Part shown: positions 1 to 7,275 of the stretch, piece after piece
Position numbering within the stretch: the stretch's first letter is position 1
How the letters are laid out: each line of letters begins with the position of its first letter
DNA from: an uncultured Eubacterium sp.
GTDB lineage: Bacteria; Bacillota; Clostridia; Lachnospirales; Lachnospiraceae
Reading direction: 5' to 3'
Length of the DNA: 27,956 nt
Assembly (NCBI GenBank): GCA_910577225.1
Contig: CAJTMV010000046.1
Location: 1 to 27,956, forward strand
Position numbers and translations under genes: made by a program
Notes under the pieces: generated by a model
The model's input: the letters and a program-made list of their open reading frames with translations, nothing else
The model's database searches: none
Told to the model about the DNA's origin: nothing

Positions 1-29
1 GTCTGATTTCAGGGAATGAACTTTTAAAT

Positions 30-57
30 TTGTCCACCCTATAGGGTACATTATACA
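30..57 (+). promoter_or_regulatory. Candidate promoter with palindromic operator upstream of the DUF4422 gene
   Basis: A -35-like TTGTCC (30-35) and a -10-like TATACA (52-57) are separated by 16 bp. The spacer contains the perfect 12-bp palindrome ACCCTATAGGGT (36-47). A dyad inside a promoter spacer is typical of MerR-type or other operator sites, but no regulator is visible in the window, and the gene on the other side lies outside it. The assignment to the downstream gene rests on orientation and distance. Confidence 0.4.
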
Positions 58-93
58 TTTAAACCGTAAACATTTAAATCTTTTAAACAATTG

Positions 94-138
94 AATCGTA
101 AACATTTGAATCGTAAACATATGGATGGTAAACGTATG
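94..138 (+). repeat. 15-bp tandem repeat at the start of the DUF4422 gene
   Basis: Three consecutive 15-bp units share the core GTAAACAT/GT: 94-108, 109-123 and 124-138. A related stretch lies at 65-78. The period is five codons, so the reading frame passes through the units as NRKHL, NRKHM and DGKRM. The array overlaps the possible start codons (TTG 91, ATG 121, ATG 136), so copy-number change would alter the leader or N-terminus without breaking the frame. Confidence 0.6.
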
Positions 139-1224
139 AAACGCAACAAAGTACAGATTTTTACAATGACACATAAAGCATTTACCCCGCCGCCCGATCC
201 GATGTACGTGCCGCTGCAGGTTGGCCGTGCATGTCACGAAGCGCTCGGCTATATGGGCGATCATACCGGAGAGCATATCTCAGATCTTAACGCCTTTTAC
301 AGTGAACTGACAGGCGTATACTGGCTGTGGAAAAATTATTCGGATACGGATATCATCGGCATTTGTCACTACCGAAGATATCTGATTGCAGAAGACGGAC
401 ATCTGTATGGACAAAAGGACATCGAACAGCTCCTGTCCCGGTATGATATGATTGTCACCAAAAAATTAGAACTGCGTATGCCGTATTACGACGGTTTTGC
501 CTCGACGCATGACGAAAAAGATCTGGTGGAAACCGAACGTGTCGTTGCAGAAAAATATCCCGAATACGCGGCTCTTTTTCATGAAATGGTGCACAAAAAA
601 GAAACTTACTTTGCCAACATGATGATCTGCAGCAAAGAACTGTATGACGCCTACTGTACGTGGCTGTTCGATATTTTATTCGAAGTGCAGCGACGCATCG
701 ACACAACCGGATATGACAATTACCGGAAACGTGTCTATGGTTTTTTGTCCGAGTTTCTGCTGACCGTCTGGATTGTAAAAAACGGCCTGCAGGTATATGA
801 AAGCTGCGTGGGAATGAGCTCAGAAAAATCAGAAACCGAAGAAATCAAGCAGGCGCTTTCCGCATATTTTTCCAGACAGGACGTCCCAGGAGCAAAGCAG
901 TATTTTCTGCAGCAGCTGGAAAAACGCCCGGACGTACTCATGGAGGCTTCAGATATCCGGGGCGAATTAAAATTGTGCATGCAGATCATATCTACCTGTG
1001 AATACGAAGCAAAAAATCAGGAACAGACCATGCTGCAGCGCGGTCTGTCTTTTGACGAGCTGCTCAGACAGATGAAAAACCTGAACCGGTTTACAGATGA
1101 GCTGGAAGAAGCCGATCCCATGCGCCGGCAGCAAAAACTGCAGGCATATGTAAACAGCCATCCGGTATCCATGACTGCCGCGGAAATCGCCGGATTTGTT
1201 CTCGGCAAACAGAAAAATCCATAG
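136..1224 (+). CDS. DUF4422 domain protein, putative glycosyltransferase
   Basis: This 362-aa protein begins MKRNKVQIFTMTHKAF and carries the DUF4422 pattern: an N-terminal strand motif, a conserved ISDLN..YSELTG..WLWKN segment (about residues 48-70) and ICHYRRYL (about 77-84). DUF4422 proteins are usually found in capsule or exopolysaccharide clusters and are thought to be cytoplasmic glycosyltransferases; the substrate is unknown. About 110 residues after the domain are not recognised. I chose ATG 136 because the family starts with a similar short MKK..IF sequence. GGATGG six bases upstream is only a weak ribosome site; ATG 121 or TTG 91 would add repeat-encoded residues. No polysaccharide genes follow, so the gene may be isolated or belong to a cluster outside the window. 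Confidence 0.8.
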   Translation: MKRNKVQIFTMTHKAFTPPPDPMYVPLQVGRACHEALGYMGDHTGEHISDLNAFYSELTGVYWLWKNYSDTDIIGICHYRRYLIAEDGHLYGQKDIEQLLSRYDMIVTKKLELRMPYYDGFASTHDEKDLVETERVVAEKYPEYAALFHEMVHKKETYFANMMICSKELYDAYCTWLFDILFEVQRRIDTTGYDNYRKRVYGFLSEFLLTVWIVKNGLQVYESCVGMSSEKSETEEIKQALSAYFSRQDVPGAKQYFLQQLEKRPDVLMEASDIRGELKLCMQIISTCEYEAKNQEQTMLQRGLSFDELLRQMKNLNRFTDELEEADPMRRQQKLQAYVNSHPVSMTAAEIAGFVLGKQKNP

Positions 1225-1270
1225 CCGCCACAGAAACCGCCGGACCTGTTTCCGGAAAATATAAAAATCC
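1183..1270 (+). repeat. 50-bp-period imperfect duplication of the DUF4422 gene 3' end
   Basis: Positions 1183-1220 and 1233-1270 match at 30 of 38 bases with an exact offset of 50 bp. The first copy encodes the C-terminal residues (A)EIAGFVLGKQKNP and the second lies just after the stop codon in another frame. It looks like an old tandem duplication of the gene tail that has since drifted. Confidence 0.55.
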
Positions 1271-1355
1271 GAAAACAGGCGCAACCGCCTCCCGAAGTTT
1301 TGCGTTAATATAAGCAGAATACCAGATATGCGTATTCGGATGGGAGGAAATCAGT

Positions 1356-2393
1356 ATGAAGAAAAAATTATCTACACAAATACTAACAGCCATTATGATC
1401 ATTACCTTTCTCACATTATCCGGATGTGGTAATGGCTCTGCCTCTGATCGGCAATACGATGCTGGCAGTAGTGCGGACCTGAATGTGTCTCAAAAATCAG
1501 AAATTACCGGAGAAACTTATGACGTCGAAGCTACCGATGACGCTATGCCGGAAGACACTTCACAATCGATTACAATGGACAAAAAAAACACAGCTGCTGA
1601 AGCATCCGGCAGCGAAGAAGGCGCTTCGTTAAACGGCACAGTTGCCAATACGAAAAACACGCAATCGGAAAAGCTGATTTTTACATACAATTATTCTGTA
1701 GAAACGACAGAGTTCGACTCTTTCTATGAAAAAATCAGCAAAAAACTGTCGCAGATCGGCGGTTACGTAGAAAACTCGGAGACAGACGGCAGCGCGTCCG
1801 ACGGCAGCAACCGCTATGCATCTCTGACCCTGCGTGTTCCGGCGAACCAGATGAATCAGATCATCACATTGCTGGACAGCGAATCCAACATTACTTATCA
1901 AAGCCAGACGAGCGAAAACGTAACTTTGCAGTATGTCGATATGCAAAGCCACCTGAAAGCACTGCGTACCGAACAGGAAACACTGCTGCAGCTGATGGAA
2001 AAAGCCGACAAGCTCAAAGACGTCATCGAATTGCAAAGCCAGCTTACACAAGTGCGTTATGAAATTGAATCTTATGAGTCACGGCTTCGGATGTATGATA
2101 ATCTGGTAGAATACAGTACGCTGCATCTGAATATTTCGGAGGTACAGCGAACAACGAATCTGCCTTCTTCAAAAACTTCTTTTATGGAAGAAGCCGGAAA
2201 CAAACTGTCAGATAATCTGTACGCCCTGAAACAGGGATTGCGTGCCTTTGCCATCTGGTTTATCAGCTCGCTGCCGGTTCTGATTCCGATTGCTATTATT
2301 CTGGCTGCCGCCATTCTGATTCGTACCAGAAAAAAACGCAGTCCTGAAGATCCGGAATCGCAAGACCAGGACAGCGATACGTCGACCCAATAA
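1356..2393 (+). CDS. DUF4349 domain-containing lipoprotein
   Basis: This 345-aa protein has a type II signal peptide: a charged N-terminus, a hydrophobic stretch (8-21) and lipobox LSGC with Cys24 as lipidation site. Residues about 25-100 are a Ser/Thr/Asp/Glu-rich linker. DUF4349 follows from about 105, with a central helical coiled-coil part (about 190-250, ELQSQLTQVRYEIESYESRL). A transmembrane helix sits near 297-322, followed by a basic stop-transfer RTRKKR. It is therefore predicted to be outside the membrane and anchored at both ends. DUF4349 proteins have no settled role. The ribosome site GGGAGG lies about nine bases before the ATG. The upstream gene ends 131 bp earlier and need not be cotranscribed. 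Confidence 0.85.
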   Translation: MKKKLSTQILTAIMIITFLTLSGCGNGSASDRQYDAGSSADLNVSQKSEITGETYDVEATDDAMPEDTSQSITMDKKNTAAEASGSEEGASLNGTVANTKNTQSEKLIFTYNYSVETTEFDSFYEKISKKLSQIGGYVENSETDGSASDGSNRYASLTLRVPANQMNQIITLLDSESNITYQSQTSENVTLQYVDMQSHLKALRTEQETLLQLMEKADKLKDVIELQSQLTQVRYEIESYESRLRMYDNLVEYSTLHLNISEVQRTTNLPSSKTSFMEEAGNKLSDNLYALKQGLRAFAIWFISSLPVLIPIAIILAAAILIRTRKKRSPEDPESQDQDSDTSTQ

Positions 2394-2450
2394 CAGCCCG
2401 GCTGTTCTGTCTGCTGCCAGACCAAATATATCACTGACTGAATTACAGGA

Positions 2451-2578
2451 AATAACCAGTCCTATTGCCCCGTCTGAATTTCGGAAACACATGGCAAATA
2501 TCCCCGATGTACGCCCGGTACACCTCCGGTTTTGCCATGCACTCCCGATATTTATCTGGCGCAATATAACTGGTTATT
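2451..2578. repeat. Nested inverted-repeat element between convergent genes
   Basis: The outer arms, 2451-2468 and 2561-2578, are complementary at 16 of 18 positions (AATAACCAGT..TATTGC). Inside lie CATGGCAAA (2490-2498) with TTTGCCATG (2531-2539), and innermost TGTAC-gcccg-GTACA (2508-2522). The whole can fold into one long, interrupted hairpin on either strand. It sits between the convergent DUF4349 and GH127 genes and could be a MITE-like insertion, a structured RNA or a bidirectional terminator. There is no T-run after the arms. Confidence 0.55.
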
Positions 2579-2582
2579 TTTA

Positions 2583-2626
2583 AACGGTCTGTCAGAGCCG
2601 TCTGTCTCAGCGATGTACAGACCGTT
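2583..2626. repeat. Perfect 10-bp inverted repeat
   Basis: AACGGTCTGT (2583-2592) and ACAGACCGTT (2617-2626) are exact reverse complements around a 24-bp loop. The repeat directly follows the nested element and precedes the end of the GH127 gene. It may be part of the same element or a transcript-end hairpin for the reverse gene, though no U-tract is evident. Confidence 0.45.
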
Positions 2627-2672
2627 CCTGATTCTTTTATCACTGACTTCCTGATGTCGTCAGATTATTTCT

Positions 2673-4694
2673 TTACTGATCCCAGCCAAAAAACCATACT
2701 GCCATCTCATTCTCTCCACGATTGGCCCACGCAAAATACGGAATCATTTTCAGCTGCGCATGTTCGTATTCCGGTTTCTGATATACTGTGTATAATTGTA
2801 CCTCGTTGTCCGATTTTATTTTCTTTTGCGCGGATACGATAAGCGAAGGATAACTCTGTCCTTCTATGGTAATCGTTTCCTCCTGTACCGGTTCTGCCGC
2901 ATCGATATGGAATAAATGCAGGTCCGGCCCATTATCTGCCTGCTCTGCACAATACACGACCGGCCCCCGCATAACAGCCAGCCTGCCCGCATTTTCTCTG
3001 ACACGGTCGTCTGCCTGATAAAATCGTGTCTGCATGTCAAAATCAAATACGATCTGACTGCCATTCTCCCATGAACCCTCAATATAATAATACCCGTTTT
3101 CCAGCGTACAGTGAAAAGTCTCCAGTCCGCTGGCCTTCCATTGCCCGCACCATCCCGGAATACGCACAGCCAGCTTCATGACAGCCGATTCTCTGGCCGT
3201 ATACGTAATGATTACTTTTCCGTCCCATGGCATGCCTGATTGTACGGAAAATGAAGCTGTAATTCCCTGTATCTGCTTCGTTATCGCACCAGACAGATGC
3301 AGATGCATAAACAGCGAATCTTCATTCTCCGTATATGCATAAGACGGTACGGAACTTATCATCCTTGAAAGATTCGGCGGACAGCAGGCGCAGCCAAACC
3401 ATTTCTGACGCACAGGTTTTACATGAAATTTCCGTTCATCTTTCTGACATGCCTCTGGCAGCACTTCCAGCGGATTTACATAAAAGAAACTTTTTCCGTC
3501 CAGAGCCATTCCGCTTAATACAGAGTTATAAAGCGCACGTTCCATCACATCCGCATATACCGCATCCGGCTCCATCTCCAGCATTCTTCTTGCAAAAAAG
3601 ACAAGCCCGATCGATGCGCACGTCTCCGCATACGCCGTATCATTCGGCAGATCGAACGGAAAAGAAAACGACTCCCCGATATGTGTACCGCCGATAGCGC
3701 CGGTAATATACATCTTCTCGCGCACAATACTCTGCCATAACTGCCTGCAGGCTTTTTTTAACGATTCGTCATCCATAATCCTTGACGCATCCGCCATTCC
3801 GGAATACAAATAAACTGCCCTGACCGCATGGCCGACTGCCTCGTCCTGCTCGCGAACCGGACGATGCGCCTGATAATACTCATATCTCTCCCCGTCTTTT
3901 TGCGTTTCGGTACTCTCACAATCCCAGTAATACGGCTGTTTTCCTCTCTCGTCGATAAAAAAACACGCCAGATTTAAATATCGTTTTTCTCCGGTCACTT
4001 CGTACAGCCGTATAAGCGCCATCTCTGCAATCTCGTGTCCCGGATACCCTTTCCGCTTTCCTTCCTGGGGACCGAAACAGCTGTCAATATAATCGGCAAA
4101 TTTCATCGCCGCCCTGAGCAGCCTGTCTTTTCCGGTCGCCTCATAATATGCCACCGCTCCTTCGATCAGATGTCCCAGGCAATACAGTTCATGATGATCC
4201 TTGAGATTGGAAAAGCTCTGGTCCATCCCGTTGATTATGTAATAAGTATCCAGATATCCGTTTTCCATCTGCGCGTTACATACGATATCTATCGCTTCAT
4301 CCGCCGTCCGTTCCAGCTCTGGATCCGGATGATTCACAAGCGTATAAGCAACCGCTTCTATCCATTTGGAAAAGTCGCTGTCCTGAAATACAAATCCGTA
4401 AAACCGGTCTTCCAGATGATTCATATCTTCCGGCAGAGCTTCAAATCCGCGGAACGTATAGACCGGCTCTTCAAACGCGCTCCCTTTTTCTTTCTTTTCC
4501 CGCATTAGTTTTCCCGCAATTTTAAAATTACGCATGCAAAAACTCGGACTTGCCCCCTCCACACGATCGTTTAATATTTCCCACTGGTACGGAATTACTT
4601 CTGTACGCACCAGTTCCATTTTTTCTTTCCAAAATCCGTCTGCCGCTTCAAACTGCCGCAATGCAATCGGCCGGCTGCTGTTCTTATTTTCCAT
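2673..4694 (-). CDS. GH127 family glycosidase (beta-L-arabinofuranosidase type)
   Basis: This 673-aa protein matches the size and organisation of GH127 (DUF1680) enzymes, an (alpha/alpha)6 barrel followed by beta-sandwich domains. Residues corresponding to the Bifidobacterium longum HypBA1 active site are visible: GTHIGESF with Glu341 as acid/base, ETC (Glu357, Cys359) and CACCPPN with Cys437/Cys438. The characterised enzyme uses a zinc-bound Cys nucleophile, and those ligands are all present. There is no signal peptide, so it should act on short oligosaccharides in the cytoplasm. Exact specificity for beta-L-arabinofuranosides is family inference. The start has a good ribosome site (AGGAGAAGG, three bases before ATG). 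The gene appears monocistronic, and its leader contains a long tandem repeat. Confidence 0.9.
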   Translation of the reverse strand: MENKNSSRPIALRQFEAADGFWKEKMELVRTEVIPYQWEILNDRVEGASPSFCMRNFKIAGKLMREKKEKGSAFEEPVYTFRGFEALPEDMNHLEDRFYGFVFQDSDFSKWIEAVAYTLVNHPDPELERTADEAIDIVCNAQMENGYLDTYYIINGMDQSFSNLKDHHELYCLGHLIEGAVAYYEATGKDRLLRAAMKFADYIDSCFGPQEGKRKGYPGHEIAEMALIRLYEVTGEKRYLNLACFFIDERGKQPYYWDCESTETQKDGERYEYYQAHRPVREQDEAVGHAVRAVYLYSGMADASRIMDDESLKKACRQLWQSIVREKMYITGAIGGTHIGESFSFPFDLPNDTAYAETCASIGLVFFARRMLEMEPDAVYADVMERALYNSVLSGMALDGKSFFYVNPLEVLPEACQKDERKFHVKPVRQKWFGCACCPPNLSRMISSVPSYAYTENEDSLFMHLHLSGAITKQIQGITASFSVQSGMPWDGKVIITYTARESAVMKLAVRIPGWCGQWKASGLETFHCTLENGYYYIEGSWENGSQIVFDFDMQTRFYQADDRVRENAGRLAVMRGPVVYCAEQADNGPDLHLFHIDAAEPVQEETITIEGQSYPSLIVSAQKKIKSDNEVQLYTVYQKPEYEHAQLKMIPYFAWANRGENEMAVWFFGWDQ

Positions 4695-4703
4695 TTTCCT
4701 TCT

Positions 4704-5031
4704 CCTGTTTTTTCTTACTTTTGCATTCCTGTTTTTCTTACTTTTGCATTCCTGTTTTTCTTACTCTGGCATTCCTGTTTTTCTTACTCTGGCATTCCTG
4801 TTTTTCTTACTCTGGTATTCCTGTTTTTTCTTACTTTGGTATTCCTGTTTTTCTTACTCTGGCATTTCTGTTTTTTCTTACTTTGGCATTCCTGTATTTC
4901 TTACTTTGGCATTCCTGTTTTTTCTTACTTTGCTATTCCTGTTTTTTCTTACTTTGGCATTCCTGTTTTTTCTTACTTTGCTATTCCTGTTTTTCTTACT
5001 TTGGCATTCCTGTTTTTCTTACTTTGGCATT
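4704..5031. repeat. Fourteen-copy 23/24-bp tandem repeat in the leader of the GH127 gene
   Basis: Fourteen head-to-tail units (eight of 23 bp, six of 24 bp; forward-strand consensus CCTGTTTTTCTTACTTTGGC plus ATT) fill this interval exactly, and a fifteenth partial unit begins at 5032. Units differ in T-run length and at TTTG/CTG and GGC/GCT/GGT positions. There are no spacers, so this is a minisatellite, not CRISPR. On the reverse strand each unit reads AAAACAGGA, like the region just before the GH127 start, so the array ends at that gene's ribosome site. Together with 5032-5188 it makes up the 494-bp stretch between the GH127 and NUDIX genes. Confidence 0.95.
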
Positions 5032-5034
5032 CCT

Positions 5035-5188
5035 GTTTTTTCTGATTTTCTGCTCCATTTCATCCTGCATCTGCACAAATCCGTATTTTTCGTACAAAAT
5101 TTTCCTGCCGACGTCGCTTTTGGATTATTTATGTAATTCCTCTGTTTTGCGTTTCCCTGATCGACAGCTCCAGCGTCTTTTTGCTAAA
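5035..5188 (-). pseudogene. Decayed GNAT acetyltransferase C-terminus
   Basis: Reverse-strand translation in different frames gives pieces of a typical GNAT end: KKTLELSIRE right after the NUDIX stop, then NNPKA, then GRKILYEKYGFVQMQDEMEQ. The LYEKYGF block is a GNAT C-terminal hallmark. The pieces are separated by a stop and frame changes, and no N-terminal GNAT part is present. The last frame runs straight into the tandem repeats as RKNRNAKV. This is best explained as a remnant of a lost acetyltransferase; the assignment rests on motif recognition only. Confidence 0.55.
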
Positions 5189-5596
5189 TTAACGTCCGAT
5201 TTCAGCAAACAAAACGGGGGTAATCGCAGGATACGTCAGATTTTCCGGTAACAGATCAAATACTTTTACCTCCGCCATCTCACTGTCCGGCATACTGCCG
5301 CAGGACTCAATGTTTGCCAGAAACGCCATCCCGTTTGCACCTGCCCCTGTTTGTGGATCTCCTTCCCAATAATCACAAAGCGGCTGTATCGTGTATTCCT
5401 CAGCTCCGGATTCCTCAAACAGCTCTCTTTTCGCCGCCTCCAACGGCGTTTCTCCCGGTTCGATATGTCCGCCCTGCGTCTCCCAGGTATTCCGGTCTTT
5501 GTGCCGGCTTAGCAGGATACTTCCTTTGTATAACGACAGGATAACAACATATTTATATTGCTGCAATTCATTGCATCGATAGGTTTTGCAAATCAT
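5189..5596 (-). CDS. NUDIX hydrolase
   Basis: This 135-aa protein has a complete Nudix box Gx5Ex7REUxEExGU at residues 43-65 (begins GHIEPGE, ends RELFEESGA), which binds Mg2+ and hydrolyses nucleoside diphosphates linked to another moiety. The length is that of a single-domain enzyme. Likely substrates are oxidised or unusual nucleotides, but specificity cannot be read from the sequence. A good ribosome site (AAAGGAG) lies nine bases before the ATG. A promoter is visible upstream. The remnant GNAT sequence follows directly after the stop codon, so an acetyltransferase may once have lain downstream. Confidence 0.88.
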   Translation of the reverse strand: MICKTYRCNELQQYKYVVILSLYKGSILLSRHKDRNTWETQGGHIEPGETPLEAAKRELFEESGAEEYTIQPLCDYWEGDPQTGAGANGMAFLANIESCGSMPDSEMAEVKVFDLLPENLTYPAITPVLFAEIGR

Positions 5597-5619
5597 ATTG
5601 CTGTCTCCTTTCTATCCCT

Positions 5620-5648
5620 ATTTTATCATAGCGTTTTTTTTCGTGCAA
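5620..5648 (-). promoter_or_regulatory. Promoter of the NUDIX gene
   Basis: On the reverse strand, TTGCAC (5643-5648) and TAAAAT (5620-5625) are spaced by 17 bp, with a TGA extension immediately before the -10. It lies about 25 bp before the NUDIX start. Confidence 0.6.
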
Positions 5649-5681
5649 CGTCATTTTGCCAGCTGTTCCGTAATCATTCCA

Positions 5682-5815
5682 TTACTGTTCACACCCAGAC
5701 TTTGCACTCGCTGCAAAGTCCGTAAGAACGCGTAAATAAAATCCGGCCTTTGCCGAAGGCAAACTTTCAATGGCTGGATTTCGTTACTGTACGCATGTTT
5801 ACCTTTGAACAGTAA
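5682..5815. repeat. 134-bp structured element bounded by inverted repeats
   Basis: The ends TTACTGTTCA (5682-5691) and TGAACAGTAA (5806-5815) are perfect inverted repeats. Between them are a perfect 9-bp hairpin, GACTTTGCA-ctcgc-TGCAAAGTC (5698-5720), and a second hairpin with arms 5739-5748/5772-5781 (AAATCCGGCC/GGCTGGATTT) enclosing TTTGCC-gaa-GGCAAA (5749-5763). The layout resembles a MITE-like or REP-like repeat, or a three-way-junction RNA. It occupies most of the 352-bp gap between the divergent NUDIX and reductase genes; no ORF is evident there. Confidence 0.6.
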
Positions 5816-5878
5816 CATCGTTCCGTTCACCCACTGAACTGTTATTATATCTGTCGATACTTAGAGCGTAAAAATCAT

Positions 5879-5907
5879 TTGACTAAAAATCAGAATCATG
5901 ATAAGGT
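5879..5907 (+). promoter_or_regulatory. Promoter of the aldo/keto reductase gene
   Basis: TTGACT (5879-5884) and TAAGGT (5902-5907) are spaced by 17 bp, with an extended -10 TGA just before. The start codon follows about 40 bp later, behind the ribosome site AGAGGTG. Confidence 0.55.
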
Positions 5908-5948
5908 TTTTAAAGTTACATCCATTAAAAAGAAAGAGGTGACAACAA

Positions 5949-7088
5949 ATGATTTATAACAATTTCCAGGAACTGCGCCTGTCGGCTCTCGGACTTGGGG
6001 CCATGCGGCTGCCGGCTGCCGGAGAGAATCTCTCCGAAATCGATGAAGCTGCCACTGAAAAAATGGTCGCTTATGCAATGGAACACGGCATCAATTATTA
6101 TGATACCGCCTGGGGCTATCACGACGGACAATCCGAAACCGTGATTGGACGCATCCTTGGCAAATACCCGCGCGACAGCTATTTCCTTGCGACAAAATTT
6201 CCAGGCTACGACCTTGCAAATATGGATAAAGTCGAAGCCATTTTTGAAGAGCAGCTGAAAAAATGCGGTGTGGAATATTTTGATTTTTATTTATTCCACA
6301 ATGTATGCGAGATGAATATCGACGCTTATCTGGATCCGAAATATGTGATTTTCGATTACCTGCTAAAACAGAAAGAAAACGGAAGAATCCGCCATCTTGG
6401 ATTTTCTGCGCATGCAAACTGTGACATTATGAAACGATTTTTAGATGCATACGGCGAACATATGGAATTTGGACAAATTCAGCTCAACTGGATTGACTGG
6501 TCTTTCCAGAATGCAAAAGAAAAAGTCGATCTTTTAAATGAACGGCAGATTCCAATCTGGGTGATGGAACCGCTGCGCGGCGGGAAACTGGCCTCTTTAT
6601 CCCAGGAAGCCTGCGGCCAGCTGCATGCGTTTCGGCCGGAAGCATCGATTCCGTCATGGTCGTTTCGTTTTCTCCAGGGCATCGACGGTGTCACCATGAC
6701 TCTGTCCGGTATGTCCAGTCTGGAGCAGATACAGGAAAATATTCGTACATTTGAAACAGAGGAAAAACTGACAGAAGAGGAACTACATACCTTACTTGGC
6801 ATCGCTGACCGGATGATTCAGAATATCCTGCCATGTACGGCATGCCGCTATTGTACCGCGCACTGCCCGAAAGGACTGGACATTCCTTCCCTGCTAAAGC
6901 TGTACAACGAACACTGCTTTACCGGAGGCGGATTTATCGCTCCAATGGCTCTGATGGCTGTCCCGGAAGACAAACATCCTTCAGCCTGCATCGGATGCCG
7001 CAGCTGTGAAGCCGTCTGCCCGCAGCAGATTAAAATATCAGAAGCTATGTCCGATTTCGACGCGAAATTACAAACGCCTTCTTCATGA
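5949..7088 (+). CDS. Aldo/keto reductase with C-terminal 4Fe-4S domain
   Basis: This 379-aa protein joins an aldo/keto reductase barrel (about 1-285) to a ferredoxin-like tail. The catalytic tetrad is visible as Asp52 and Tyr57 (YDTAWGYHDG), Lys83 (ATKFP) and His117 (YLFHN). The tail carries two cluster motifs: C296xxC299xxC302xxxC306P and C347xxC350xxC353xxxC357P. This architecture is common in anaerobic Clostridia and suggests that reduction or oxidation of a carbonyl/alcohol is linked to iron-sulfur electron transfer; the substrate is unknown. It is cytoplasmic, with no signal peptide. The ribosome site AGAGGTG is eight bases from the ATG. The gene has its own promoter and a strong hairpin terminator 43 bp after the stop, so it is monocistronic. 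Confidence 0.92.
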   Translation: MIYNNFQELRLSALGLGAMRLPAAGENLSEIDEAATEKMVAYAMEHGINYYDTAWGYHDGQSETVIGRILGKYPRDSYFLATKFPGYDLANMDKVEAIFEEQLKKCGVEYFDFYLFHNVCEMNIDAYLDPKYVIFDYLLKQKENGRIRHLGFSAHANCDIMKRFLDAYGEHMEFGQIQLNWIDWSFQNAKEKVDLLNERQIPIWVMEPLRGGKLASLSQEACGQLHAFRPEASIPSWSFRFLQGIDGVTMTLSGMSSLEQIQENIRTFETEEKLTEEELHTLLGIADRMIQNILPCTACRYCTAHCPKGLDIPSLLKLYNEHCFTGGGFIAPMALMAVPEDKHPSACIGCRSCEAVCPQQIKISEAMSDFDAKLQTPSS

Positions 7089-7131
7089 CCGGCCGATCAC
7101 TTAGGACTGTTGTCTTTTGCTGATCAGACAA

Positions 7132-7176
7132 AAAGTACAGCGCCTGCTGGCAAGCCGGCAGGCGCTGTACTTTATT
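7132..7176. terminator. Long hairpin terminator, probably bidirectional
   Basis: Perfect 16-bp arms AAAGTACAGCGCCTGC (7132-7147) and GCAGGCGCTGTACTTT (7158-7173) surround a short loop and are followed by TTTATT. On the reverse strand the same hairpin is followed by a run of T. It serves the reductase gene on the forward strand and can end the rib operon, whose last stop codon lies about 100 bp away on the reverse strand. Confidence 0.85.
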
Positions 7177-7275
7177 CCTGTAATTATTTATGCGGCGTTT
7201 CGTTCCCCGTATCTGAATGTCGTCCATACGAGGAAAACGAATCAGACAACTTCGTCCTTTCAGCCGCGTGCTTTT

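Noticed and set aside
2443..2643. 66-residue reverse ORF after the GH127 gene
   Set aside because: It coincides with the nested inverted repeats, has no ribosome site, and its composition follows the palindromes.
4704..5031. CRISPR array
   Set aside because: Units are directly adjacent without unique spacers and vary in length by one base; no cas genes are present.
4704..5031. Mini-ORFs ATG CCA AAG TAA in each repeat unit on the reverse strand
   Set aside because: The ATG is lost in several unit variants and the AGG is too close to it, so selection for translation is unlikely.
4534..5251. Forward reading frames of 200-233 residues rich in Phe, Leu and Cys across the tandem repeats
   Set aside because: They arise because the 23/24-bp repeats stay open in several frames. 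They have no ribosome site and overlap the GH127 and NUDIX genes on the other strand.
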